From positions 1-32,180 of the forward strand of contig JARWMV010000161.1 of assembly GCA_030998015.1 (NCBI GenBank): a stretch of 32,180 nt of DNA. Direction: 5' to 3'. The translations under genes were made by a program, and so were the position numbers. Positions 8,620 to 17,226 of this stretch are shown here, one piece after another (the stretch's first letter is position 1; each line of letters begins with the position of its first letter). Source of the stretch: Ceratorhiza oryzae-sativae. Its lineage: Eukaryota > Basidiomycota > Agaricomycetes > Cantharellales > Ceratobasidiaceae. The notes beneath the pieces were generated by a model. It saw nothing but the letters and a program-made list of their open reading frames with translations. It ran no database searches and was not told where the DNA came from.

Positions 8620-8793
8620 CCCGCCGGCGTTAGAGGGAATCCTAAAGATTCCCTCGTAGAAAATGACGACCGTTCGTCATTTTCAGCCGGCGGCTAAATA
8701 TCGATATTATGCCGCGCACTAGCAATCGCAAACGGTTGCGATTGCTCACGTTGGTTGGTGGGACAAGTCCCACCAGCAACTAACGCGCGCGGG
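8620..8793 (+). repeat. DHE copy 8, short variant
   Basis: Inserted after GKKVVP. Compared with sister genes about four codons (the IIAE region) are missing at the site, so insertion was accompanied or followed by a deletion. Confidence 0.92.
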
Positions 8794-9093
8794 AATCTTT
8801 TAACTCCCTTAGGCTTAGCTTATTGGCAAAAAGTCAGGCTTTTTGCAGATGATGGGACAAGAAATAAACAGTGTCGATATGTTGAATTATGTACTCATTC
8901 CTTTACATTGAATGAAGTTGAGTTGTTAATCAATGCTTTAAACTCTAAGTGGGGCTTAAAATGCTATAAATCCAAAAGAGGTGATTCTCATACAATTAGA
9001 ATCCCTGCTTACTCGCCCCCCGTGGTGGTGAGGACCGTCGCTTCGCTCTGGCCCATCCACCACGGGAGGCGCCTGATTCCGTCGGAATCAGAG

Positions 9094-9139
9094 TCCTCAG
9101 CGCTTAGGCCGCGCCTAAAGGCGCGATCAGAGAGTTGGA
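9094..9139 (-). repeat. partial repeat family J
   Basis: Only the tcctcagcgcttaggccgcg...gagagttgga half is present, at the broken end of endonuclease copy ii. Confidence 0.75.
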
Positions 9140-9193
9140 AATAGGAATGTAACATCAATTCAATAAACCCGTTATTAACCTTCTTCCTGGGGA

Positions 9194-9252
9194 GTAACAG
9201 GTGTAATCGAAAATACTTTAATGGATCTTGCTTTAGAAAACCCAAATTCATA
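9194..9252 (+). pseudogene. diverged fragment of the cob 3' end
   Basis: In one frame it reads GVTGVIENTLMDLALENPNSY. This matches the true cob end VGIIENTLMDLALEG at protein level but differs at several third positions. There is no stop codon after LALE; the frame runs into a family D element at 9253. It could be a relic of an older cob 3' end, or a tail carried by a mobile endonuclease, as reported for atp6 in Allomyces. The stretch is too short to decide. Confidence 0.7.
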
Positions 9253-9400
9253 CCCCCGCTTAGGGTCAACCAGCATTGTATTTATATATAAATACATGCT
9301 GTTGACCCGAGGGGTAATCTTGGCTTGATTATTGACCTTAAGGTCAATATGAGCCAAGCTTGCTTGGCTTAAGCCAAGGCGTTCGCAGGCGTGCACGGGT
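9253..9400 (+). repeat. family D composite element, deleted form
   Basis: Left end as other family D copies (preceded by cata) but lacks the GAGGTACCCTGG hairpin part. The right end abuts DHE copy 9. Confidence 0.85.
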
Positions 9401-9623
9401 CCCGCCGGCGTTAGAGGGAATCCTCAGATGAGGTAGCCTTGACCATGAGTCTCATGGTCCAGGCTACCTCCCATAAAGATTCCCTCGTAGAAAATGACGA
9501 CCGTTCGTCATTTTCAGCCGGCGGCTAAATATCGATATTATGCCGCGCACTAGCAATCGCAAACGGTTGCGATTGCTCACGTTGGTTGGTGGGACAAGTC
9601 CCACCAGCAACTAACGCGCGCGG
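9401..9623 (+). repeat. DHE copy 9, long variant
   Basis: 223-bp form with the extra GGTAGCCTTGACC hairpin, joined to the GGGT end of a family D element. Confidence 0.92.
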
Positions 9624-9988
9624 AGGTAAAAACAAAATAAAGTTCTGGCATCCGCCCTGTTGGGTAGGATGCAGGTCCAGCAAGATTTTATAAATCTTGC
9701 ATGGAAGAACGCCTAATTTCCCATGGGCTTCCGGATGGAGCTTAATCTCCATCCTGGAAGACGTACATTCGAGGAGCCCGATTTACCCTCAAGCTAAATC
9801 GGATCTAAGCGAAGTCGGGTAATTTTTAATGTCAAGAACAATAGTCCAAAATTCAATTTGTGGGCAGCCGCATAGCGCGCTGCAAAAATGAAACTTTCAA
9901 CCCCTTTGTGGAAGACCTATTTGCCATCCCGCCGAGGTAGGATCGAGTTTGACGTACTCTTCCCGTCCTCGCCCCTACAAATTGATGT
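9624..9988. other. GC-rich spacer without gene
   Basis: No coding frame recognised. Holds a GATGGAGcttaatCTCCATC hairpin (about 9734), a CGATTTACCCTCAAGCTAAATCG hairpin, and the aaaaatgaaactttcaaccc phrase shared with the region after cob. Confidence 0.55.
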
Positions 9989-10211
9989 CCGCCGGCGTTA
10001 GAGGGAATCCTCAGATGAGGTAGCCTTGACCATGAGTCTCATGGTCCAGGCTACCTCCCATAAAGATTCCCTCGTAGAAAATGACGACCGTTCGTCATTT
10101 TCAGCCGGCGGCTAAATATCGATATTATGCCGCGCACTAGCAATCGCAAACGGTTGCGATTGCTCACGTTGGTTGGTGGGACAAGTCCCACCAGCAACTA
10201 ACGCGCGCGGG
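9989..10211 (+). repeat. DHE copy 10, long variant
   Basis: Part of a 462-bp block (9966-10427) repeated directly at 21409-21870. Confidence 0.92.
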
Positions 10212-10227
10212 CCTACGCAAAGCATCA

Positions 10228-10368
10228 CCCCGCTAATCGATACCCCTGCCAAGACGTGCGCTAAAGCGCAGTTCTCTAGGCAGGGTGTAGATTTGCCTTC
10301 GCAAATCATCGATTAGTTGAGCCCTCCGCGCTTAGGCCGCCCTGCGGGCGATCAAAGAGCGCGGAGGG
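10228..10368 (-). repeat. repeat family B
   Basis: Inverse 141-bp copy inside the 462-bp direct repeat. Confidence 0.9.
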
Positions 10369-10427
10369 ATTTGTAAGGAGCGTTCAGCGCTTAGGCCGCG
10401 CCTAAAGGCGCGATCAAAGAGCGTTAG

Positions 10428-10656
10428 GCGTTCACTGCTCGGTCATCGAAGCTGTCCGGCAGGGACACACCCAAACTGAAAGGGGAGAGATTAGGGAGGC
10501 AAGATCGAAGTCGTCAGGGATAAGCCCCGCACACTACGGCCTCCTTCCGTGTGCAGGAACTATGATGCCAGTGTCAGGGTAAATGAGCATAGGAATGGGG
10601 CAGTGTTAAGGATGCCATATTATGCTAGTCCGTTTTAATTAAAAGAGATAAATACA
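10428..10656. other. GC-rich spacer without gene
   Basis: No gene seen. The stretch around 10550-10610 (gtgcaggaactatgatgcc, then gcataggaatggggcagtg) resembles 26040-26096 upstream of tRNA-Asp. This may be a shared regulatory or processing signal, or just an old repeat. Confidence 0.45.
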
Positions 10657-10680
10657 TCCCCTGCGGCCCTAGATCTGCTC

Positions 10681-10853
10681 CCCGCCGGCGTTAGAGGGAA
10701 TCCTAAAGATTCCCTCGTAGAAAATGACGACCGTTCGTCATTTTCAGCCGGCGGCTAAATATCGATATTATGCCGCGCACTAGCAATCGCAAACGGTTGC
10801 GATTGCTCACGTTGGTTGGTGGGACAAGTCCCACCAGCAACTAACGCGCGCGG
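10681..10853 (+). repeat. DHE copy 11, short variant
   Basis: Flanked by gctc/gagc so that the terminal hairpin is extended by the neighbouring bases. Confidence 0.92.
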
Positions 10854-10971
10854 GGAGCGGGCCGGGGGAAAACCCAAGGGAAAACCCAAGGGAAAATCAA
10901 TATTTCTCCGGGCCTGCGGTCAATGAAAAGCTACCCTAACCCTGTCGAAGAGTATTCACCCTCAAGCTTCG

Positions 10972-11049
10972 GAGCCGTCTGTGTACGGCTTAAGCCGCAC
11001 ACAGACGTCTCCTCTACAAGCGTGAAATTGTTGCACGTACGTGCAACAA
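10972..11049 (+). repeat. repeat family G
   Basis: Family G hairpins (GTCTGTGTACGGC and ttgcacgtacgtgcaa) in the first tandem block. Confidence 0.85.
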
Positions 11050-11078
11050 CCTAGGGGACGGGTCAGGAAAAATAGGGG

Positions 11079-11247
11079 ATTCAAAACTATCCCGGAGTTT
11101 CTCCGCTCTGTTGTGGGAAAGCGGGATAGGAACGATAATAGCGTCAATCGGCGCTTGAGGCGTGGAAGAAGGCATGCCAGGCAAATCATCATGCCATCAA
11201 AGTTGCCCGCAAAGGGGGTTTTTTTTTAGAAAAACCGGAATTTTATT
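11079..11247. other. spacer between the tandem blocks
   Basis: Unique sequence with a CGGAGTTTCTCCG hairpin, a ggcatgcc palindrome with nearby atcatgccat, and a poly-T run (about 11219-11227). No gene recognised. Confidence 0.45.
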
Positions 11248-11271
11248 TCCCCTGCGGCCCTAGCTCCGCTC

Positions 11272-11494
11272 CCCGCCGGCGTTAGAGGGAATCCTCAGAT
11301 GAGGTAGCCTTGACCATGAGTCTCATGGTCCAGGCTACCTCCCATAAAGATTCCCTCGTAGAAAATGACGACCGTTCGTCATTTTCAGCCGGCGGCTAAA
11401 TATCGATATTATGCCGCGCACTAGCAATCGCAAACGGTTGCGATTGCTCACGTTGGTTGGTGGGACAAGTCCCACCAGCAACTAACGCGCGCGG
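11272..11494 (+). repeat. DHE copy 12, long variant
   Basis: Sits where the sister tandem block has a short DHE. The two forms therefore interchange at one locus. Confidence 0.92.
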
Positions 11495-11556
11495 GGAGCG
11501 GGCCGGGCCTGCGGTCAATGAAAAGCTACCCTAACCCTGTCGAAGAGTATTCACCC

Positions 11557-11644
11557 TCAAGCTTCGGAGCCGTCTGTGTACGGCTTAAGCCGCACACAGA
11601 CGTCTCCTCTACAAGCGTGAAATTGTTGCACGTACGTGCAACAA
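11557..11644 (+). repeat. repeat family G
   Basis: Family G hairpins in the second tandem block. Confidence 0.85.
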
Positions 11645-11694
11645 CCTAGGGGACGGGTCAGGAAAAATAGGGGTCTTATTCAAATTCTCGAAGT

Positions 11695-11766
11695 GGTGTT
11701 ATAGCATAGTGGTCATGCGGAGTACTGTTAATACTTTTAACAGAGGTTCAATTCCTCTTAACGCCT
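11695..11766 (+). tRNA. trnN: tRNA-Asn(GUU)
   Basis: Full cloverleaf. The acceptor GGTGTTA pairs with TAACGCC (one U-G pair). The D stem is GCAT/ATGC. The anticodon stem GAGTA/TACTT holds loop CTGTTAA, so the anticodon is GTT. The T arm is AGAGG-TTCAATT-CCTCT, with discriminator T. It decodes AAC and AAU. No repeat lies inside it, although a repeat block ends just upstream. Confidence 0.95.
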
Positions 11767-12167
11767 TTGGGTTTGCTCGTAGGAGCCTGGGGCCTGCTCC
11801 ACGCTCCGGCCCCTGGCTCACCTCGAGCACAAGCACAACCACCATGGCAGCGCTTTAACCCGCCATGGCGTGTTAAAACATGTCCTGAATGAGAAGGCTT
11901 GGCATGTATTAACTTCTTGAAGTTAATGCGTATGTGCGTGCCAAGAGGGAGTCGTCATACACTGTGTATCCTTTGGATACCAGTGTATGGCATTGCGAGG
12001 TATCCTTCCACGCAAGATTTATAAAATCTTGCTGGACAGGATTAATTAATCCGGTCCAGCAATTGCATTCCAGCAATTGCATGGAAGGATACCTCGGAAT
12101 CATGGCCTCCAGCGCGAAATTCTTATAAAAGAAGAGTATAAGAAATCTTATCCTCTTAAAATTTTCA

Positions 12168-12618
12168 ACCATACTCCACTGACTAACCCATTTTGATGGC
12201 GCGATTCTTTTGCGCTGTGGATTCCGAGGTACCCGGATTAATTAATCCGGGATACCTCGCAATCAGGAGGATTCCGACTAAAGTAGGCGTTTCGACTGTG
12301 TTTGGCTAAAGCTCTATGCAGAGCGAATTAACCTGCACTTCTGACAAGTATATAGTTCAGGAATTATCAGAATGGCCCTAGGTTTCGTCTTATGGTGAAG
12401 GGCTGTGTTTTATTTCTACTCCGTGGTTGTGCTTTAACCAGGTTCCCGTGGTTTGGTGAAATACCAATAAATCCGATTTAAGCCTATTCTGGGTGGGATT
12501 TTCCTGGACTGTATTTATAGTATAAACACGCGAAACCACAGTTCTTCATTCATAGAGGATGTGATTATATTAATCTTTAATATGATATACCTTTAAAATG
12601 TCAGTCTTATAAATATTT
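12168..12618 (+). repeat. leader of the repeated HEG unit, copy 2
   Basis: 12168-12296 matches the leader at 3075-3165 in cob intron 2, and 12580-12612 (atgatatacctttaaaatg, then cagtcttat) matches about 3830-3862. The unique middle part (12300-12560) has no gene. It contains ccgtggttgtgctttaacc and a tggtgaaataccaa hairpin. The shared flanking non-coding sequence means the endonuclease moved or was copied with its leader. Confidence 0.75.
12219..12277 (+). mobile_element. ggtaccc palindrome with 9-bp flanking repeat
   Basis: The insert carries GAGGTACCCGGATT/AATCCGGGATACCTC and lies between two GGATTCCGA copies (12219-12227 and 12269-12277). The sister leader at about 3125-3140 is uninterrupted (tggactccgactaaag), which is a filled and empty site pair. 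Confidence 0.75.
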
Positions 12619-13603
12619 TTGATTAAAACCATGAAAAGAAATAGCATGACTCAAGCAGAACGATTACAGTTCTCTTTACCTCAAAATCTGAAAGACATTC
12701 TTGTCGGGCTTATCCTCGGGGACTCTCTTCGAATATTCCCTTTTTTAATTCTAATAACAACTTTTGTATTTTATTGTGCTACGAAATTATTATTCTATAT
12801 CGATTATACTCAATTAATTGAGTCTGATATAAATTTGTATAGTCAACTATTCCTTTCTTCTTTAGTGCCTGTTAAAACCAAACGGCTAACAAAAAAGGAA
12901 AGAGAGGAATTTGTTATACCTGAAAATTTACGAGAAATCACTATAGACCCCCCAAACTGATGCAGCTACGCTGCATTGTTTGGGGGGGCTATAGCCCCCC
13001 AAAATACGCGGTCCCTACGGGCCAGCGTATTGGGGGTCTATAGGGTTATTATTAGGAGATTTGTCTGCACAGAAACAAACCATTAAAGGAAATGCTTATT
13101 TTAGATTTGAACAAGGAATAGTTCATAAAGATTACCTTTACCATTTGTACGAACTATTTCAAACTTATTGTTCAAGTGCCCCAAAAATAACTAATCGTCT
13201 TCCTGACAGTAGAACAGGAAATGTATATTCTCGTGTTTCTTTTTTCACTTATTGCTTACCCTGTTTTACCGAGCTATATAATTTATTTTACATATCAGGT
13301 AAAAAGGTAGTTCCAAGCATTATAGAGGACTTGTTAACACCTTTGTCTTTAAGCTATTGGATAGCAGATGATGGTAGCTGGAATAAACCTGGCAAATATA
13401 CCGTATTATGTACGGATTCTTTCACATTAGAAGAAGTTGAACTTTTAATTGAAGTTTTAAATAACAAATTTAACTTAAAATGCTACAAATGTAGACAAGG
13501 AACTTCTTACAGAATAATAATTCCTTCTTATTCAATTCCTGTTTTACGAAATTTGTTGGCGGCGCACATGGCTCCTATGATGCGACATAAAATAGGTTTA
13601 TAG
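12619..13603 (+). pseudogene. LAGLIDADG homing endonuclease (repeated family, copy iii), one clean insertion
   Basis: The most complete copy. Its start (MTQAERLQFSLPQNLKDILV, then GLILGD) is a truncated family N-terminus that runs straight into a second N-terminal region (SLRIFPFLILITTFVFYCAT, then VPVKTKRLTKKEREEF). GLLLGDL (first motif, about 13043) follows, then RFEQGIVHKDYLYHLYELF, PCFTELYNLFYISGKK, LLTPLSLSYW, the second motif WIADDGSW (about 13360) and the C-terminal MMRHKIGL before TAG. A single element at 12946-13038 (duplication tata) splits it. Excision restores EIT-IGLLLGD exactly. From 13061 on the frame is open to the end, so a start downstream of the element could give a protein lacking motif 1. 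Confidence 0.85.
12946..13038 (+). mobile_element. gACCCCC-family element, 93 bp, TSD tata
   Basis: Starts GACCCCCCAAACTG, ends TATTGGGGGTC, flanked by tata at 12942-12945 and 13039-13042. Two hairpins. Confidence 0.9.
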
Positions 13604-13659
13604 TTTTATATATTATTATTATTAACAACAAACCCCTCCTTATTTTCCCCAAGGAGTCG

Positions 13660-13735
13660 ATATCCTGGCCTGTTTCAACTCGAAGAGTTGAAGCAGGCCT
13701 CGATCCTGGCCTCTCGAAGAGTTGAAGCAGGCCCA
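13660..13735 (+). repeat. cctgcttcaact hairpin pair
   Basis: CCTGtTTCAACTCgaagaGTTGAAGCAGG followed by a second half-copy ctcgaagagttgaagcagg. It replaces the N-terminal half, including LAGLIDADG motif 1, of the next endonuclease. Confidence 0.7.
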
Positions 13736-14282
13736 GGTGATGTGCATTCGTAAACGAAAAGCAAGTGTGAATGCAAGATTGCAATTTGAACAAAGTATTT
13801 TACATGAGGATTACTTGCTCCACCTTTATGATTTGTTTAAAACTTATTGTTCTTCATTGCCCAAAACAACTAATCGACCGCCGCACAAAGTAACACGTAA
13901 AATATATACTAGAGTTACGTTTAATACCTTTTCCTTACCTTGCTTTAATGAACTCTATGATTTGTTCTATCCGAATGGGCAAAAAGTAGTTCCATTAAAC
14001 ATAGGGGAGTTGCTTACTCCTTTGTCTTTAGTTTACTGGCTTTGTGACGATGGTAGTTTTAATAAAAAAGACCGGGCATTGGTGCTAAGTACTCAAAGTT
14101 TCACTATTGCTGAGGTAGAACTTCTAGTTCAAGTTTTAACTGACAAATTCGGGTTAAAAAGCACAATTAATGCAAATAATGGTGGTTTTACAATCAGAAT
14201 TTCAGCCAAATCAACACCGGTTTTACAATCCTTATTGAAGGACCTTATGCCATCCATGATGCTATACAAAATCGGGCTATAA
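13722..14282 (+). pseudogene. LAGLIDADG homing endonuclease (repeated family, copy iv), N-terminally truncated
   Basis: An open frame of 186 codons. The first 8 or so come from a repeat. Recognisable family sequence begins at RKRKASVNARLQFEQ and continues LHEDYLLHLYDLF, PCFNELYDLFYPNGQK, LLTPLSLVYW, the second motif WLCDDGSF (about 14036), then AEVELLVQVLTDKFGLK and a terminal MMLYKIGL before TAA. Motif 1 is absent, so a two-motif endonuclease is not encoded. It follows copy iii by about 120 bases, suggesting tandem duplication of the unit. It might still be expressed as a half-protein, but a relic is more likely. Confidence 0.82.
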
Positions 14283-14364
14283 AATATAGTAATAATTTAG
14301 CCTGCCAAAATAAATACATCAGAAAATACCTCTAAGGCCGACACAGGCGTCAATTGCCACCGTC

Positions 14365-14473
14365 GACCCCCCAAACTGATGCAGCTATGCTGCATTGTTT
14401 GGGGGGGTGATGGCACTCCCAATACGCTGGCCCGTAGGGCGTGCCTTACAGGCTTGGTAACGCATTGGGAGGC
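14365..14473 (+). mobile_element. gACCCCC-family element, 109 bp, TSD cgtc
   Basis: Flanked by cgtc at 14361-14364 and 14474-14477. Same two hairpins as at 4118 with a longer second hairpin (extra gcgtgccttac). The flanking DNA is non-coding. Confidence 0.88.
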
Positions 14474-14589
14474 CGTCGTGTTGGTATAACCGCGCCTAAA
14501 TTCATACCCCAATTTATCTGTCGGCGTAGCCGCCGGACCATAACCATGGTTCAGGCCCATGATCCGCCGCCGTATGGACTCTAGGGCTG

Positions 14590-14813
14590 CCCGCCGGCGT
14601 TAGAGGGAATCCTCAGATGAGGTAGCCTTGACCATGAGTCTCATGGTCCAGGCTACCTCCCATAAAGATTCCCTCGTAGAAAATGACGACCGTTCGTCAT
14701 TTTCAGCCGGCGGCTAAATATCGATATTATGCCGCGCACTAGCAATCGCAAACGGTTGCGATTGCTCACGTTGGTTGGTGGGACAAGTCCCACCAGCAAC
14801 TAACGCGCGCGGG
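14590..14813 (+). repeat. DHE copy 13, long variant
   Basis: Its ends are extended by gctg/ctgg neighbours. Followed by an inverse family G piece. Confidence 0.92.
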
Positions 14814-15258
14814 CTGGCTGAAATTGTTGCACGTACGTGCAACAACTTCACGCTTGTAGAGGAGACGGCTCCGAAGCTTGAGTTAAATCATGCAAGCATG
14901 ATTATTTCCTCAAGCTGCCCTAGAGGGACAGGAGGCGGCGGAAGGGCCGGCGGACGATCGTGCAAGCACGATCCTCCGCCGGCCCTGTTAAATGAACCCT
15001 CGTCGAATCGGTTTAGTGCGTCCCTGCCGGACATCTTCGATGACCGAGCAGGGAACGTGCGGAGATTCCAGCGTACACCTGACCCGTTGGGGAATGGGGC
15101 ACGAGGCCGGCCCTCTGGCGGTGAGCCTGCTCCCGTTAACCTAGATACCAGGGCCGACGATCTTAGAGAGAAAGAACGCCGATCGAGGCGAGTATGGATC
15201 ATATGGGGGTAACAACCGACCGAAGGTTGCGGACTATGACTGGTCCTTGCCCAAATTT
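14814..15258. other. GC-rich spacer without recognised gene
   Basis: Contains a short inverse family G (14824-14881), an aaatcatgcaagcatgattatt palindrome shared with about 6968, and a GGGCCGGCGGacgatcgtgc/CCGCCGGCCC hairpin near 14950. Both strands have open frames here, but their composition is that of repeats, not of the mitochondrial genes. Confidence 0.55.
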
Positions 15259-15336
15259 GTCTGGCCTCTATCTCGGTCAACATCGTTCCGTGGTTTGCTT
15301 CCATGCAAGATTTATAAAATCTTGCTGGACCTGTAT

Positions 15337-15559
15337 CCGCCGGCGTTAGAGGGAATCCTCAGATGAGGTAGCCTTGACCATGAGTCTCATGGTCCAGGCT
15401 ACCTCCCATAAAGATTCCCTCGTAGAAAATGACGACCGTTCGTCATTTTCAGCCGGCGGCTAAATATCGATATTATGCCGCGCACTAGCAATCGCAAACG
15501 GTTGCGATTGCTCACGTTGGTTGGTGGGACAAGTCCCACCAGCAACTAACGCGCGCGGG
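15337..15559 (+). repeat. DHE copy 14, long variant
   Basis: In the left arm of the long inverted repeat; abuts a family L element. Confidence 0.92.
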
Positions 15560-15768
15560 CCCCCGCTCTATCGGCTAAAATCTTAGGTGTAACCCAAGAT
15601 TTCAGCCGCCCTGCCTAGAGAACTGCGCTTTAGCGCACGTCTTGGCAGGGGTAATAAAGCGGAGGGTCAACGACCCGTGGGCATTGTTAACGAGGCCGCG
15701 TTCGCGGCGAGCCGCGCGCACGCCAGGGCCGCCTTGGCAAGCCAAGGCGTTCGCAGGCGTGCACGGGT
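15560..15768 (+). repeat. repeat family L (209 bp)
   Basis: Sandwiched between two DHE copies, an arrangement repeated inversely at 24090-24694. Confidence 0.9.
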
Positions 15769-15941
15769 CCCGCCGGCGTTAGAGGGAATCCTAAAGATTC
15801 CCTCGTAGAAAATGACGACCGTTCGTCATTTTCAGCCGGCGGCTAAATATCGATATTATGCCGCGCACTAGCAATCGCAAACGGTTGCGATTGCTCACGT
15901 TGGTTGGTGGGACAAGTCCCACCAGCAACTAACGCGCGCGG
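15769..15941 (+). repeat. DHE copy 15, short variant
   Basis: Joined to the GGGT end of family L. Confidence 0.92.
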
Positions 15942-15961
15942 ACGCTAAACCACGGTTCGAC

Positions 15962-16049
15962 TCAAGCTTCGGAGCCGTCTGTGTACGGCTTAAGCCGCAC
16001 ACAGACGTCTCCTCTACAAGCGTGAAATTGTTGCACGTACGTGCAACAA
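15962..16049 (+). repeat. repeat family G
   Basis: Family G hairpins at the inner end of the left inverted-repeat arm. Confidence 0.85.
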
Positions 16050-16082
16050 CTTCAGAGTAGTTGACACGAGATAGGGTAGGGG

Positions 16083-16556
16083 AACTTAAGTTCTCCTTCT
16101 TCCCGTCTGCGGCCGTGTTCCTGGAACACGACCACAGACGCAGGTGACCCCCAAACTGCCATTTCTTGACAATTCCTTAGGAATTGTCAAGGAGCCTGAT
16201 TCCGAGCTGCATCAGTTTGGGGGGTCAATGGCGCCACAAGTCTTGTGGCGCGCATTGCAATCATTGGGGAGCAGCTGAAAGGGAAGAACCTGGGTACCCC
16301 GCTTAGGCCGCCCTTCGGGCGATCAAAGAGCGTTAGAAGTGAGGGCAAAAGTGCGGTAACGAAATTTGACCGAGCCCTTCGGGGCTGAAGTAAAAACGCT
16401 CTTACGGATAGTGGTATCCCTTCGGAGTTTTCCCCAAAGACCGCGCCTTTCTGAGCATCATGGTCAAAAATCATGCATGGCAACGGCCTCCCAATGCGTT
16501 ACCAAGCCTGTAAGGCACGCCCTACGGGCCAGCGTATTGGGAGTGCCATTACCCGG
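16083..16556. other. repeat-rich spacer
   Basis: Holds a GTCTGCGGCCGTGTTCC/GGAACACGACCACAGAC hairpin, a CCCCAAACTG element with inserted TTGACAATTCC hairpin, the ggcgccacaa hairpin, and the ggcctcccaatgcg...gtattgggag hairpin (about 16482-16545). No gene recognised. Confidence 0.6.
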
Positions 16557-16709
16557 GGTGGTTTTGGGCCCTAGTGCCCCCCAAACATGTGCAGCTACGC
16601 TGCATTGTTTGGGGGGCATCCACCCCCCAAATGAAGCAATTACGGGGCCTCTAAAATAGCTTTGCTATTTTAAGTGGCCCCTAATTGCATCATTGGGGGT
16701 CTACGGGCA
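16557..16709 (+). repeat. repeat family N (153 bp), copy 2
   Basis: Same as 3595-3747 and 22459-22611. Confidence 0.9.
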
Positions 16710-17226
16710 CTCTTTGCCCAACTATCTGGGATCTTCTGGTAATAAAAAAAAATAACACCCAGAACCCTTGAACACATGTCCTGGGGCTCTGGATTGAATT
16801 TTCCTTACCTTGCTAGGTACGCTGCTGAATCGGCGATCGTAAGCTCGTTTTCATTGTTGAGGTAACTCAACTTCTGAAAACGATCGGTTTGTATTACTCG
16901 GTTTCAGCTAGATCAAATAAAAACAAAAATAAACTTCTGGCTAGCTGGTGCAATAAAGTGTTCCATCAATACCCTAGTCAAATTGTGGTTAAGTTTCAAG
17001 GAAAACCTATCCTGTATAAAAATAAAATACTGGATTCAGCCTTTTTCGCCTCGACTGTGGGCGGCTTTAGCCGCCCACAGGCTCCGGCCCCTCCAAACAA
17101 TGCAGCGTAGCTGCACATGTTTGGGGGGCAGAAGTCTGCGGTCGTGTTCATGGAACAAGACCACAGACGAGGTAAAAACAAATATTTAGAAATGCGAAAG
17201 CATAGGCACAATTAAACAAAAAAAAA
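16710..17226. other. upstream region of nad6
   Basis: An AT-rich stretch includes an open frame at 16889-17040 (SNKNKNKLLASWCNKVFHQY and following) that I do not recognise. Two hairpin repeats follow: GCCTGTGGGCGG type at about 17057-17082 and CCCCAAACAATGC type at about 17092-17130. The last 40 bases before nad6 are A-rich and may be its leader. I see no clear promoter. Confidence 0.5.

Larger units (their letters stand above)
7380..9020 (+). pseudogene. LAGLIDADG homing endonuclease (repeated family, copy ii), interrupted
   Basis: Reading across removable elements gives the family's hydrophobic N-terminal region (SWGLIIWLFYFIAILAM, then IFVLYTKSIIFDVSNHVFCL) and the charged SEEKRTRSVLLSKEER stretch. 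Next come LIGLCLGDLYIQKQ (first motif, about 8140) and EYLEHLYKLF, then FNTLSLPCFNIFFELFYIDG, NLLTPLGLAYW, a damaged second motif FADDGTRNK, and a C-terminal part ending at IRIPAYSP. Insertions are 7467-7562, 7600-7846, about 7981-8127, 8263-8426, 8514-8539, a DHE at 8620-8793, and a GC block at about 9018. The open frame may begin as early as 7210 (MLLPFLSLKSSRQIF), which I cannot assign. Confidence 0.82.
9966..10427 (+). repeat. 462-bp direct repeat, copy 1
   Basis: Contains a long DHE, a family B repeat and a partial J-like hairpin in the same order and spacing as 21409-21870. A related inverted block with a short DHE lies at 25602-26008. Confidence 0.88.
10657..11078 (+). repeat. tandem duplicated block, copy 1
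   Basis: From ccctgcggccctag through a DHE (short) and family G hairpins to ggtcaggaaaaatagggg. It recurs at 11248-11673 with a long DHE. This copy has an extra gggaaaaccca triplicate (about 10865-10898). Confidence 0.85.
11248..11673 (+). repeat. tandem duplicated block, copy 2
   Basis: Second copy of 10657-11078. It ends 21 bases before tRNA-Asn. Confidence 0.85.
15259..16082 (+). repeat. 824-bp inverted repeat, left arm
   Basis: The reverse complement is at 23949-24772, with matching sub-block lengths throughout (78, 223, 209, 173 and 141 bp). It holds a long DHE, a family L element, a short DHE and a family G repeat. I found no difference in the parts I compared. Confidence 0.9.

Noticed and set aside
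10112..10309. 65-codon minus-strand ORF that recurs identically elsewhere (21555-21752, and 25715-25912 plus)
   Set aside because: It is entirely made of the DHE and family B repeats; identical copies reflect the repeats, not a protein gene.
10440..11240. Mitochondrial RNase P RNA or rRNA piece in the GC-rich spacers
   Set aside because: I could not find the conserved P4 strands of RNase P RNA or any rRNA core phrase.
14478..14520. A third cob 3' scrap (gttggtataaccgcgcct resembling gttggtataatcgaa)
   Set aside because: Only about 12 matching bases and no continued protein similarity.
14775..15304. Long GC-rich open frames on both strands
   Set aside because: Composition and palindromes match repeats, there is no family motif, and codon use differs from all mitochondrial genes here.
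16889..17040. Small gene upstream of nad6
   Set aside because: Lysine/asparagine-rich frame without recognisable motif, ending in repeats; kept only as a note in the spacer entry.
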